The notes under the pieces are model-generated. The model was not told where the DNA came from and ran no database searches. It saw nothing but the letters and a program-made list of their open reading frames with translations. This document shows, one piece after another, positions 31,879 through 44,122 of a stretch of DNA of 64,000 nt (the stretch's first letter is position 1; the number at the start of each line of letters is the position of its first letter). The position numbers were made by a program, and so were the translations under genes. Source of the stretch: Falciphora oryzae (Eukaryota; Ascomycota; Sordariomycetes; Magnaporthales; Magnaporthaceae); NCBI GenBank assembly GCA_000733355.1, contig JNVV01000006.1:41448-105447 (forward strand). Reading direction: 5' to 3'.

Positions 31879-34226
31879 ATGTCGGCTGGCTCTGGCCCTC
31901 CCGGGGCCGATCTCTGGAGGCATGCGGACCCCCAGTCCACCAGCATGTTCGGCTTCCTCCAGCACGTCAACGCACGACATGCCCTCGCGCTAGCCGACTA
32001 CGACCGGCTACACCAGTGGTCCGTCCAGTGCCCGGCCGCGTTCTGGGCCGAGGTCTGGCAGTATGTAGGCATCACGGCGTCCAGGGGCTACGACGTCGTG
32101 CTGCCAGACGACGCGCCCATGTTCCCGCGGCCCGTCTTCTTCGCCGGCGCCCGGCTGAGCTTTGCCGAGAACATGCTTTTCCCGCCCAATGCCCCCAAGC
32201 TCAACCCCGTGTCCGCCACTGCCGTCGTGACGGCCACCGAGACGGGCTGCAGGGAGACCACCTGGGCAGAGCTGCGCGACATGGTTCGCCGCTGCTCCGC
32301 CTCGCTCCGCGCCGCTGGCCTCGCTAGCGGCGACGTTGTTGCCGGCTTCGTCTCAAACCACGTCGAGGCCCTCGTCGCCATGCTGGCCGCCGCCTCCATC
32401 GGCGCCCTGTGGACCAGCGTCAGCCCCGACAATGGCGTTAGCGCCGTGCTTGACCGCCTGCGCCAGGTCAAGCCCAAGGTTCTCTTTGCCGACGATGCTA
32501 TGATGTATAACGGCAAGACCTGGCCGAGCTCCCCCAAGACTCTCGAGGTCACCACCGCCCTGCGCGAGCACGGGCTGGCTCTCGTTGTCGTTGTCGCCGG
32601 GGGCCTCGCCGGCGTTGACTCGGCCCTGACCGAGCTCCGCTCCCTGGGCGTCCGCGCCGACGATTTTGCCGCCTTCCTCGCCGCCGCTCCACAGGATGCC
32701 GAGCTACGCTTCGACCAGCTTGCCCCCGACCACCCGCTCTACATACTGTATAGCAGCGGCACTACAGGCTTGCCAAAGGCCATTGTGCACACCGCGCTCG
32801 GCACCCTCATCCAGCACAAAAAGGAGCTTCTTTTGCACTGCTCCATGGGCCCCACCTCACGCCTCCTTTATTACAGTGAGTGCGCGGCTGCGACACCTGA
32901 CCCCTGAAACTCTCTGCTCCCACACCTTTTTCCTAGCTCGGCAACCCACTGCCCTCCCATCCACGGGCGAGGGCCGGCTCTGGTACTTCTACTGACTCTC
33001 GCTCCGTGACGTAGCGACGACTTCTTGGATGATGTGGCACTGGAGCATCTCAGCGCTCGCCCTGGGGGCCACGGTCGTCTTGTACACGGGATCCCCCTTC
33101 AAGCCCCACGGATACCTGTCTCTCCCCGTGCTCCTGTCATCTCTCAAGGTCACGCACTTTGGAACCTCTGCCGCCTACCTCACAACGCTCGAGGCCAATA
33201 GAGTCCTCCCCATGCAACATCCCGAGCTTGACCTTTCCTCGCTCGAGGCCATCTACTCGACCGCGGCTCCGCTGCCCCCCTCGACATTCGCCTTCGTCTA
33301 CGAGGCCTTCCCGTCCCGCGTGCACCTCGCCTCCATCACCGGCGGTACCGACATCATCTCTCTCTTTGGCGCGCCCTGCCCCCTGCTCCCCGTCCGGGCG
33401 GGCGAGGTGCAGTGCGCTGGCTTGGGGATGGCCATCGGCGTCGTCAACTCGGCCGCACCGCCGGACCAGCCCACCCCCGTCGCCCCTAGCGAGCCTGGCG
33501 ACCTCGTCTGCACGAAGCCCTTCCCGTGCCAGCCGCTGACCTTCTTCGGACCCGATGGCCAGGACAAGTACTACCAGGCCTACTTTTCACGCTTCCCCGG
33601 TCCTCCCGCCATCTGGCACCACGGCGACTTTGTGCGTATGGTCGGCTCGGGTGGCCTCGTCATGCTGGGGAGGTCTGATGGCGTCCTCAAGCCGGCCGGC
33701 GTCCGGTTCGGCTCGGCCGAGATATACAACATCCTCGCCAAATTCTTCGCGACCGAGGTAGAGGACGCTCTCTGCGTCGGCCGTCGCCGACCCAGCGACA
33801 CGGACGAGGTGGTTTGCCTTTTCGTCACCATGGCTCAGGGGTGCGTGTTTGAGGACCAGATTGCGTACAGGATACGCAGTGTGATCCGCAACGAGCTGAG
33901 TCCCAGGCACGTGCCGGGCTTTGTAGAGGAGTGTAAAGGCGGAATCCCCAAGACGAGCAACGGTAAAAAGTGGGTTTTCTTGTCGCTCCGGCCTCACCTC
34001 TCTAATGCAGCACGCACACACACACACAGGCTGGGATACTTTTCCGGGCCTGTTGCCAGTCGAGCGTCGTCCTTTTGCTGACAATGTCTCCTGGTGCTTG
34101 ACTAGGATCGAGGTCGCAGTCAAACAAATCATATCAGGAGTCGATATTAAGCACAAGCTTGGCCAGAGCGTCGCCAATCCAGAATCGCTGGACTGGTTCA
34201 GGGTCTGGCACGAGGAGCATCCCTGA
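31879..34226 (+). CDS. Acetoacetyl-CoA synthetase
   Basis: ATP-dependent acyl-CoA synthetase (adenylate-forming, acs-like ANL superfamily) that activates acetoacetate to acetoacetyl-CoA in the cytosol for lipid and isoprenoid synthesis or ketone-body use. Three exons (31879-32875, 33015-33969, 34106-34226) encode 690 residues, close to the family size. Visible motifs are the P-loop-like YSSGTTGLPKAIVH at about 290, SWMMWHWSISALALGATVVLY, the A5-like ITGGTDIISLF, the A7/A8 region IWHHGDFVRM and GRSDGVLKPAGVRFGSAEIY, and the C-terminal catalytic-lysine segment PKTSNGKK joined by splicing to IEVAVKQIISG. Both splices restore these motifs. WWSI-type residues and GTDI distinguish it from acetyl-CoA synthetase. 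It starts 1.8 kb from the divergent LCB2 gene. Confidence 0.95.
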
Positions 34227-34767
34227 CCAAGCGGTAACACGCGCCCGGTTATCGCACATCTCCGGGCGGGCGGCCCTCTGTAGGATTTCATGCCATGGGC
34301 GCCCTGATCTATATCTTCAAGTTTTGATGGCTACAATATCCGAGAGGCCGTTCGCAAGAACATCTCCCTCCTAACCGAGGGCTCTATAGAAATTGAGCAG
34401 CCGTTAAAATCCGGGACAAAGACGACCAAACATAAAGACATACGGCTGGCTAGCTAGACGTCCGCATTCGGTGCAGTCGCCAGATCAGCCGAACCCGAGT
34501 CACAAGCGCCCGAAGCATGGGTGATGATGGGTGGGTTATATACAGACCAATGCTGAGTTCCACTACCAGATCAAGTCTCGGGCCGGCGAACTTGGCTGTT
34601 CTCGCATGAGAGCCAGTGTTGGCGGCACCTCATCTTGTTATACGCTCGCTCGATTGATAGTCGATACGCCTCCCCTCTGGGGCTTTGCTATTCCAGGGTC
34701 GAGTGGACTAACACCTGCACGCGTGCGCGGTCGCATGCTCGCGCACACACAAAACAAGGGGGCGGCT
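34227..34767. other. Convergent intergenic region
   Basis: Short 3' flank between acetoacetyl-CoA synthetase (+) and the NHX-type exchanger (-). No gene seen. Confidence 0.6.
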
Positions 34768-37020
34768 CTAGCTTGGCCCACCAGGCCCATTTGTTCGGCC
34801 CGGACCACCGTCGAGGAGTAGTTTGGGCTTGATGTAATCTTCATCCAGCTGCCTAAACAACGCTGATGGATCTTCGGTGCTGAAAAGCTGGCGAATGGCT
34901 GCGGTGGCCGACAAGTGGCCGCCTGTCTCAGTGTTTGCACGACTCCGACTACCCTCTGCTGAGCTACTGGCCTCACCCGCGCCAGGCATGGGGCTGGATC
35001 TCCGTCTCGGTGCCGGGGGCGGAAGGTCTGACGTGTCAATGTCGCTCCCCAGATCTGAGTCTGTTGCCCCGCTCCCGTGCCCGAGGAGGTCTGCCCTTTC
35101 GTTGTCTTCGCGCCCGGACCCTGTGCGACTAAGGCTCGTGGGTCGGGTCATGGTGAGGGGCGAGCGGTGGCCTGACGCCCAGACACCTTGTTCGTCATCG
35201 CGCCCGCCGCCGCCGCCGCCGTCATTTCGCTTTCCATTCTGGCGGGAATCGACCCGGTCCAGAGGCACCACGCTCGCGCGGTTACGTGGATTGAAGCCGA
35301 TGGCGTTAGCAGAGCGCTTGTAGAGACCGCCGCCGCCGTCGTGGACGGCCTCGATGTCGAACTCGTCGTCCGAGTCGATCTCCTCTACGACTCCAGTGCG
35401 GATGCCCAGAATCTCGAGCATGCGAGCTGTGGTGCCGCCAAAGATGATGACTGTGAGAACCACGACGACCAGAACGGTGGCCTTGAACGCGCGGTGATCC
35501 TTGGCGGTCAGCAGCGCTGCCAGAGCCACGCCGACAGCGCCACGCAGGCCGGCCCAGAAGAGCATGGCCTGGTAGCTGTAGGGGAGCTCGTCGGCTGCGT
35601 TTTGTATGCCGCGACGGCGGGCGCGGTAGCGGATGAACCAGTTGATGGCCCATGACAGCGGGAACACGGCGACCCAGCGGGCCGCGCACACGGCCATGAC
35701 TGTGACAATGATCAGCAGTGGCTGGAACTGGTGGCTCTTGTCCGTGAAGAGCGAGAGGCCGAGGTATATGAAGATGAAGTTCTCCGAGAGCTGGGCTGTG
35801 ACCTGGAAAAGGTACTTCGTCGTGAGCTGCGTCCGCCTCGACATGTTGAAGTAGGCATAGTGCTTAAGGGTGATACCGCAGAAAAGGAGTGATACGATGC
35901 CCGACATGTGGATGGCCTGGGAGAAATAATATGTCGCGTACGCGATGAGAACAATAAGGCAGCTCTCGATCTTGGGGTACCGGCGGACATAGGTGTATTT
36001 GAGCCCGAGCGCAGTGAGAATGCCGACGAGAGCGCCGATCATCAGGCTGCCAAAGAAGTCGCGCAGGAATATCCAGAGGCCCCAGAACAGCGTGGCAACA
36101 CCCGGGGCGCTGCCCGAGCCCTTGCGCGACTTTTGGGCGGACTCGAAGATGACGATGGCGATGGCGTCGTTTAGAATCGACTCGCCAAATATGATGGTGT
36201 AGAGCTTAGGGTCCACCTTGTAAGAGTTGAAGATGGCCAGGATGGTGACGGGATCCGTGGCGGACAGGGTGGCGCCGACAGAGATGGCATCGATCCAGTT
36301 CATTGTCAGACCCTCCAGAGGGACGCGTGTGTACAGCCACAAGATGACCCCAATGACCATGGCGGACAGGAAGGTCCCGGCAAAGGCAAAGGTGAGGATA
36401 GTGCCGATGTTGCGGAAGAAGTTGGCCTGGTGCAGCTCGTAGCCGGACGAGAGAATGATGGGCGGGAGCAATAGGTTGAAGAATATCTGGTAGTCGAAGC
36501 TGACGAGTTCCTGGATGCTGTCGCCGGCGAGCACGCGTAGAAACAGGCCAACGACCATGCCTGCGGCTTGAGAGTTAGAATGCGACCCGATAATCAACCG
36601 ACGACGGCGTGAGCCGACGCGACAGAGGATGAGGGGAGAAAGCAGGCGGCAAACCGGCAAATATGGAAACAACCGTCTCATGGATGGCCGTGATTTTCCT
36701 CTGCTGGAGGAAGTAGCTGGCGAAGAAGGCGGCGATCAGGAGGGCAATGAGGATGAAGAGAGCCCACGAAGAGTATATCTCCTTCTTGGACGAGTCCTCT
36801 GCGGCTCGGCGTCAGCTTGATGCGGCTTGCAAAGTGGTAGGCGCACATGGGGAGGATCGGTTCGGCGCCATACCTCCAGGCTCGGTTTCCTCAGCGGCCC
36901 GCCCTTGATGAAAGCCAAATTTGCGTCGGTTAGCGAGGAGTATATGCGGGGATAGGGAGGGGGCAAGGAGAGGAATATACTGGAGAACTCCAGGACGGCG
37001 CCAGCCGCTTCGGCGAGCAT
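34768..37020 (-). CDS. NHX1: NHX-type endosomal/vacuolar Na+(K+)/H+ exchanger
   Basis: CPA1 family antiporter of late endosomes and vacuoles that exchanges luminal H+ for Na+ or K+. Exons are 37020-36981 (40 nt), 36903-36874 (30 nt), 36798-36655 and 36560-34768, 668 residues. The start MLAEAAGAVLEFS is the first ATG. The second exon is a micro-exon coding RAAEETEPG. About twelve hydrophobic spans follow, with SSWALFILIALLIAAFFASY, the amiloride-site motif FFNLLLPPIILSSGYE, the DPVTILAIF segment and the transport-site GESILNDAIAIVIFE (Asn-Asp pair). The soluble tail (about 480-668) is acidic and Ser/Gly-rich. It ends with a short conserved-looking helix (ALFRQLDEDYIKPKLLLD) typical of fungal Nhx proteins. 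The third donor (GTTTGC) is atypical. It matches Nhx1 rather than the plasma-membrane Sod2/Nha1 type. Confidence 0.93.
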
Positions 37021-38358
37021 CGTGGGCAGGTGGGCGGCAGCGGGGTGCGGAGGAGGGGGACGGCGGGAGCGGCGGGAGCGCGGATGGGATGGAGGGCTGG
37101 GTCAAGGCCCAGAAACAGCGAACGGTGCCTGCCGGGCAAGGCTGGGTGCGGCGGATCATGAAACGAAGACTCGATGGCTGGCTGGACTGCTGGATGAAGA
37201 GGCAGGCGCCTGCACCCGAGGCGCGCACCACGTCAATCAGAGTGCGACCAGCAGTGGTGGGACTGTGTCTTGATGTCGAGGCAGGCAGAAGGATGTGCCG
37301 GCCTGCTTGGGCCGATGCGTGCACGGCAATCCAGTCGATATTTGGGGCGGTAGTTTGGCTGCCCAGCGCGGTGCAGGCCGGTTCGTGCAAGGCTGGATTG
37401 GTGCAGGACGTGGTTTCGAGGCTTGAAGTTGGATAACCACAGACCAACCGATTGGACACACAGAATTGAGCTGCACGAGCCGTGTGCAGGTGGGCCCAAC
37501 TGGTCGCCCGCATCCGTTCCAAGCACACAATCGACAGACAGTGCCGGATACCTACGGTTGCACTATGCGTGCCTGGGGCTGGGGAACCCGCTGAGGATGT
37601 ACCCTAGTATGCACTGGGGATGAAGCTGGCACGAGCCGGCTGTCGAGATAGATGGACCTGGCTGCCCAGGTATCCCGCAGTGCGCCTGGCTGCGGCAAGG
37701 CGAGCGCCAGTCTGGCCTCATCTTGGTCCACTCCTTGTCAGCGGGGCCATCCGAGGTGGATCACCCCCCAGACCTCGCTCTGCGGAGGACATACGGGTAC
37801 TTGGGTTATCCACCCAACCAAGCACCTGCAGCCCAGCGACCACCACCACCACCACCATCGCCCGCCGTGCCGCCGCCGCTTGTGACGTTGCTTCAGCGAA
37901 AGGAAGATCTCGTGGCACCTTATTATTGACCCGTGTGACGGGCCCCTGGCCCTCAGCAGCAGTCGTCTGCCCACCTGCCTCCAGGCGTTCCTGCTGACGG
38001 ACCCAACGTGAAGGCACAGCTGCAGGTGGTCTCGTCAGGCCCCTGCTGCCGATCTACCTCCAAGGTACCTGGGTGCCTGGGTAGCACCAGAGGGAGCCAC
38101 TGTGGCTAGCTCGGCAGGACGATTGAACACTTGGACCACCCTGCCCGCCCACCACAGCGGCTCGTCCCAGTACTCATATCGCTCGGCGTTCCTTGTCGTC
38201 GTCCGCCCCGTCCATACACCGGCGTATATACTACTTCATACCCACCCCTCGAGCCGCCCACATCGCCGTACCTCCCTCGCCCTCTCGCGCAGTGGGAAGA
38301 CCATTGCCTCGGCTCTCGCTGCCGCCTCTCCTGCTTGCTGGCTTGCCAGGCAGTATTG
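37021..38358. other. Divergent intergenic region of exchanger and sugar symporter
   Basis: No supported gene. The minus-strand frame at 36812-37528 overlaps the exchanger's first exons and is not coding in that frame. A GGTACC palindrome lies at 38064-38069, and a C/T-rich leader precedes the symporter start. Confidence 0.55.
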
Positions 38359-40544
38359 ATGCCCTCGTCATTAGCCGGGCTTTCTAGACAAGGCGGCGCC
38401 TCCTCCACTGCCGCCGCCGCAGACCACGCCCGTCACACCCCATCGCCCAGAACGTCTGCAGACGTCCGCCGAAACCAGGACAATGAGCAGTCTCCGCTTC
38501 TCTCGCCCGCCGGCTCCGCCGAGGACGACAGCCTTGCTGCCAACGGCGGACACGGTCGGGATCTCGAGATCGACGAGTTCCAGACCACAAAGAGCGTCTG
38601 GTACCTCATCCTGCTGACCATCAGCATCGGCGGCCTCCAGATCGCATGGTCTGTCGAGCTTTCCAACGGCTCCCCGTATCTGCTCTCGCTCGGTCTGAGC
38701 AAGTCCCTGATGGCCCTGGTGTGGATCGCGGGTCCATTATCCGGCACCCTGGTCCAGCCTTATGTCGGCATGTTGAGCGACAACTGCCGTGTGCGCTGGG
38801 GCAAACGGAAGCCTTTTATGCTGGGCGGCGCCGCCGCCACCATCTGCTCACTCCTGTTCCTGGCTTGGACCAAGGAGATCGTCGGCGGCTTCCTCGGCCT
38901 GTTCGGCGCTGACCCAGATTCCGAGGGTGTCAAGCTTGCCATCATCGTCGTTGCCGTGCTCTGGGTCTACATCCTAGACTTTGCCATCAACACCGGTATG
39001 CTGCTCCTCCAGCCCACTCCAGCCTTGCCTTCCACCGCTGACCGGCGTCTTTCGTGTCTCGACGAACAGTCCAGGCTGCGATCCGCGCCTTCATCCTGGA
39101 TTGCGCGCCCGCCCACCAGCAGGGTAAGTCCCGCCAGGCCCTTATCCACCCAAACGGTCGTCCTCGGGGCATTCTTGCTTGATGTGGCTGTCTGACCACC
39201 TCCCCGGATGTAGAGGCTGCCAATGCCATGGCCAGTCGAATCGTCGGTGTCGGTAACATCATGGGGTATATCGCCGGCTTTGTCAACCTGCCGCAGATCA
39301 CCTCGTGGCTTGGGCGGACGCAGTTCCAAGATCTGTGTGCCATAGCATGCATAGCCCTGGCCGTCACCATCGTCGTGAGCTGTGTCTTCATCCGCGAGCG
39401 TGACCCTCGGCTGGATGGGCCCCCGCCCAGCGGCCAGCCCGGCGTCCTTTCCTTCTTTGCCAAAATCTTCACGTCGATCAAGCGCCTCCCGCCACAGACC
39501 AAGAAGGTTTGCCAAGTCCAGTTCTGCGCTTGGATCGGCTTCTTCCCCATGCTCTTCTACACGTCGTCCTACATTGGCGAGATATACGTGGAGCCATTCC
39601 TGCAGGAGAACCCCAACATGACCCCTCAGGAACTCGATGAGCTCTACGAGCGGGCCACTCGGGTGGGCACTTTTGCCTTGCTCATCTATTCTATCACGAG
39701 CCTCGTCACCAACCTCTTCCTCCCCTTCTTCATCGCGCCGACGTACGATAGCCAGCCACTGCCCCTGACTGACGCACCTGGGGAGGGCCCCGCGGTCGTG
39801 GCGGCCAAGGACTACGACGGCGAGAGCAAGACGTGGCTGGACCGGCTTGTGATCCCCGGCTTTACCCTGCGCCGTGCCTGGATGTTCTCACACATCTTGT
39901 TCGCCGGTAGCATGTTCTGCACTGTCTTCGTTCGGACGGTCGAGGCCGCCACGGTCCTGATTGGGCTTGTGGGCATCACCTGGGCCCTGACGCTGTGGGC
40001 GCCGTGGGCCATAATCAGCGCCGAAATCTCCCGGCGCGATGCCCTGCTTAGGGCGCAGCGGCTACGTGTGTCGGACGTCGACCGGAGCGACAGCGACAGG
40101 AGCCCGTCGCTGGACGGCTACGAGGACCATGCTGACGGCGGCGCTGCTGAACAGCCGGCAGACCAGGCGGGCGTCATCCTGGGAATCCACAACATGGCGA
40201 TTGCGGCCCCGCAAATCATTGCGACGGTGGTTTCGAGCATCATCTTCAAGATCTTCCAGAAGCCACGGGGCGTGCCTGGCGATCATAGCATCGCTGTGGT
40301 TTTGGCCCTCGGTGGCATCGCGGTGCTCGTCGCGGCTTGGTTCGTTCATTGCATCGAGGACGAGCCCGCGGTACCGGCCGACGCACTCTCGGAGATGGAG
40401 CAGGGAGACGGCGCCTCTCCGAGTGGTCTGTCGAGGCCCCTATCATCCCACAGCCGCCGCCAAAGTGTCGAGTCCCTCCCCCGAGCTTCTCTTGAGCGCG
40501 CGACTTTGGTGAGGCACAGCAGCTTCGGTGGTGCCGAATACTGA
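38359..40544 (+). CDS. Sucrose/alpha-glucoside H+ symporter (SUT/GPH family)
   Basis: Plasma- or vacuolar-membrane MFS carrier related to plant sucrose transporters and S. pombe Sut1; it likely imports sucrose or maltose with H+. Three exons (38359-38995, 39070-39123, 39214-40544) code 673 residues. The middle exon is 54 nt (VQAAIRAFILDCAPAHQQ). The family signature RWGKRKPFMLGG lies after the second span (about 145-156). Other landmarks are LQIAWSVELSNGSPYLLSLGLSKSLMALVW, GPLSGTLVQPYVGMLSD, AWIGFFPMLFYTSSYIGEIY and WAPWAIISAEISRRDA. About twelve hydrophobic spans are visible, with a cytosolic loop between spans 10 and 11 rich in Asp/Ser and a Ser-rich C-terminal tail. The start follows the first ATG in the long frame that gives a plausible N-terminus. 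The substrate is inferred from the family only. Confidence 0.9.
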
Positions 40545-42157
40545 TCTCTCTCGAGCCCGGGATTCTGGCTTCATGTGAGCGCTGTCCACCGAATTTTAGA
40601 CATCCTCGCCTCATAGCACTGCATGATCGCTTGACCGGCCCGCGTCCTCAGCTGCCCTGAGGCGGCCACACACCCCCCACCCCCCCCCCCAGAATCCTGA
40701 TCCCGACACCTCATCGTAATCCATAGTGGTGTCTACATCGTTCTATTTCCTCAGCCATTTCTAGCGCTCGCCTCCTCTGTATTTCTCCCTCCTTCCGTCT
40801 TTCCTTTTCTAATAAATTTTGGATTTGTCATTCGCCAGATTTTGCGCCCCCAATCAGTTGGTCGGGATCCCGTTGATGTGTTGATGAGTTTTGCTTTTGT
40901 CATTGTATGCGAGCTCATTTTCTTTCCCCTCCTCTTCCTCTCGTGTCCTCTCTCTTTCTCATGAGTTAGGTGACGTTGTCACTGGCCCGGAGTCTGAAGA
41001 GCGCACATTCCGGACCATTGGAAACCACCGTGGCGGTTGCCGTCGTGGCTACGTTGTCAGAATTACCCACTAGCCCCCATCATTTGGCGTGATTAGACCG
41101 AGATTAGAGTCACCTGCCAGTAGTTGCCAACTTGGGTTGTTTCTTATAGCCCATACGGACGGTTGTGCTATTTTGTCAAGCCGTGGCTCATCACGTGCCT
41201 TGGGCCACGGGGCCTAGTTGCTTGTATTTACGGAGGAGCGGGACCGGTGTCTCTGATCGGCAGCTTGAGGCTCACGTTGAATCCCTGATAATTATATCCA
41301 ACCCACTTGGGTGCCTCCAGGTTCGTTTTCTCGAGTCACATTCATATTGCCATTTCGGTGTCTAAAGTGAGCAGTCAAAGGACAATCGGCTGGAAGAGGG
41401 TGACACCATCCCGGACTGCCGGAGGACAATGAACAATGAAGACATATCATTGGGGGCTGGGAGTCCAGGCGCGGATAGAAAGCCAGCCGTGGAGGTCCTT
41501 CCAACCACTCGTCTGGGATCAAAAAAGAAGGCCAAAAAAAAGAATAAGGAAAAAAGGAGGCGCGCAACAGCCTTGCTGTTTTTTTTTTCCCTCTTGTTGC
41601 TCTTTGTTTTAGTTCCACTTTGAGAGTGGGAACAGAAGCGGGTCCAAATTTCAATGAACGCCATGCTAAGCAGGGGTACCCGGCCCTCCTGCATTCTCCT
41701 GCAAGGTTGAAGCGTCGCAGAACGCCCACTGCACCCAAGTTGGACGTGCTGCAACGCCAGCGCGCACCCCCGTCGGCTCAGCAGGCGATTGATGAGTGCT
41801 TTGGACACCACCAGAACCCAGCTGCCACCGTGGTCGTCTGGCTAGTGGCCAAGTGAGCAAGTGGTGTGCCAACTGGGAGCAGCCGTGGGCTGGAACACGA
41901 CTGGGCTCCGACCCAAGCAAGCAGGGACAGCGGGAGGGGGCGAGAGGAGCAGGCACAGCAAGCGGGCGGGCATCAAAGGAATCCAATTGCGGCCGAAGCC
42001 AGATGAGCCAAAAACTTCTTGTTTCATGACAACCAAAGGGACAACAGAGGCGACCAAACATCTCCATCGACCTACTTGTAGCCGCAGCGCACTCTGTCTT
42101 GCATTGCACCTGCCAGCGTTCGCCAGCCGTTGATGTCGCCAAAATCGGCAATAGACC
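40545..42157. other. Intergenic, 1.6 kb
   Basis: No supported gene. AATAAA at 40811-40816 is a candidate polyadenylation site for the symporter. A C run lies at about 40674-40690. The rest is the upstream region of the Bud14-like gene. Confidence 0.55.
40811..40816 (+). terminator. Possible polyadenylation signal AATAAA
   Basis: AATAAA about 270 nt after the symporter stop in T-rich DNA. Candidate only. Confidence 0.35.
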
Positions 42158-43993
42158 ATGACTCGCCCCGAGATAATTCGCGCGGGTACGTTCAAATCTC
42201 CAAGTTGGCGCGCTGAGGCGCCGCTCTGGCCATCCCCAGCCCTGGCCCCCATTCCGACCCGGCCGTCTCGACTGGCTCCATCTGTGGCTTGCCATTGGCG
42301 TCGAGCCAGCCCGCACGTCGAGGCGTCAAGGCTCCGTGGCCTGCGCAAACCATCAAGTGCTAATCCTCGCTCCCTCATCCTCACCGTCCTCCTCCATCCG
42401 TACCAGACTCGATTGATTTGCAAGATCGCGACGCCCCGTCAGCCAGGGACCACACGCGCCATCCGCAACAACACCCATCGTCGCTCGCGCCCCACCAGGC
42501 CGAGACTCTCCGCGAGGTCGCCGCAGAGACCGCCGAGGAAAACCTCCGCAGCCCTCGTGTGTCCTGGGGCGCCGGCACCGACGTCGGACACCAGCTCCAG
42601 CAGTACGCTGACGACCTGGCCGCCGGCCTCACCAGCGCCCTCGAGCCCACGACGCAGCCCGACAGCGCCGACGAGCCAGCCCGGAACAAGATGGACCGGC
42701 AAGATGCCTTGGCCATCGCCCAGAATGGCGGCCACGATGTGTCCGAGGAGGAGCTCGACGCTGACGCCGACGACGACGGCCTGGACGACGACATGATGGA
42801 CAAGATCTCGAGCTCGCCCTCGATCGAAGACGGTGGGTACACCCTGCAGCCGGCCCCTCCGTGTTCTCCTTCTCAGCAGCCGCCGCCGGGTAGTTCTCTG
42901 GCGTCGGCACCTCTGTCCGGCGACGCAAGGTCGTCCTCTCCATACACGGACTCCCCCAAGCACCTGCCTCTGGTCGGCCAGCCATATGCTGGCGACCAAG
43001 ACCATGATCGCCATCGTCACTGCGTCCCCGGTGAGCCTGCTAGACGACCGCCTGCCCCTCCGCCGTCGATCGCCCACCTGGACGACCTTGATAATCCGAC
43101 TGCGACTGAGCAAGGCCAGGGAAAGCAAGAGGGGCACCTGGCGCCCCTGGAAACTCTCGACTCGGCCTGTCTGGCATGTCGTGGCTCAGCCGACGAAGCT
43201 GGTAACGGAGCGTAGCAAGCCCGGGACCATTATCGTTGTGCCGAGGCCTGCGAATGCGATGGCGGGGTCGCCAACGCCGACGCCGTCTCTGCGTGTATCG
43301 GGTCGGACGAACCGGATTCTCTACTAACGCTCGCCTACGAGACGCTGGATGAGGACGATGGCGATGATGACTCCTCACTGCTTCACCTCCACAACCCTGA
43401 CCTCCGGTTTCGTGACTCCGGCTGGGGCTTTGAGTGCTTACAAGTCGCAGAGGACATCGATTTCGAATTCGTTTACGCCTTGCATACCTTCGTAGCCACG
43501 GTCGAGGGCCAAGCGAACGCGACAAAAGGAGACACTATGGTGCTCCTTGACGATAGCAACAGCTACTGGTGGCTTGTCCGTGTAGTCAAAGACAGCAGCA
43601 TCGGTTCGTCTCGCCGGCTTCCCGCCACTTTATTTGCCACGTCAGCTTCTTTGAGATGACATGTCTATTGACCTTCCTACAGGATATCTTCCAGCTGAGC
43701 ATATTGAAACACCGACTGAGAGGTTGGCCAGGCTGAACAAGCATAGGAACATTGACGTAAGTTTACCCACCGCTTAGACAGCGTGAAGACGACCAGCATG
43801 TCTAACTATTTTGTAGTTGTCGGCTACTATGCTGGGCGACCAGGCAGAGAAGACCAAGAACCCTATCAAGTCGGCCATGCGAAGGAGAAAAGCGAAGGGG
43901 GTAACGTTTGCAGAGCCGACCTACGTAGACTATTCCGAAATCGATTACTCGACCGAAGAAGAAGATGGCGAAATGGATGATTACGTCCAACAG

Positions 43994-44025
<32 letters not shown>

Positions 44026-44068
44026 GCAACAACAGCAACAACAGCAACAACAAGAGCAGCAGCGGCAA

Positions 44069-44122
<54 letters not shown>

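Noticed and set aside
36812..37528. 238-codon minus-strand frame upstream of the exchanger
   Set aside because: It covers the exchanger's first exons in another phase and contains no recognisable domain.
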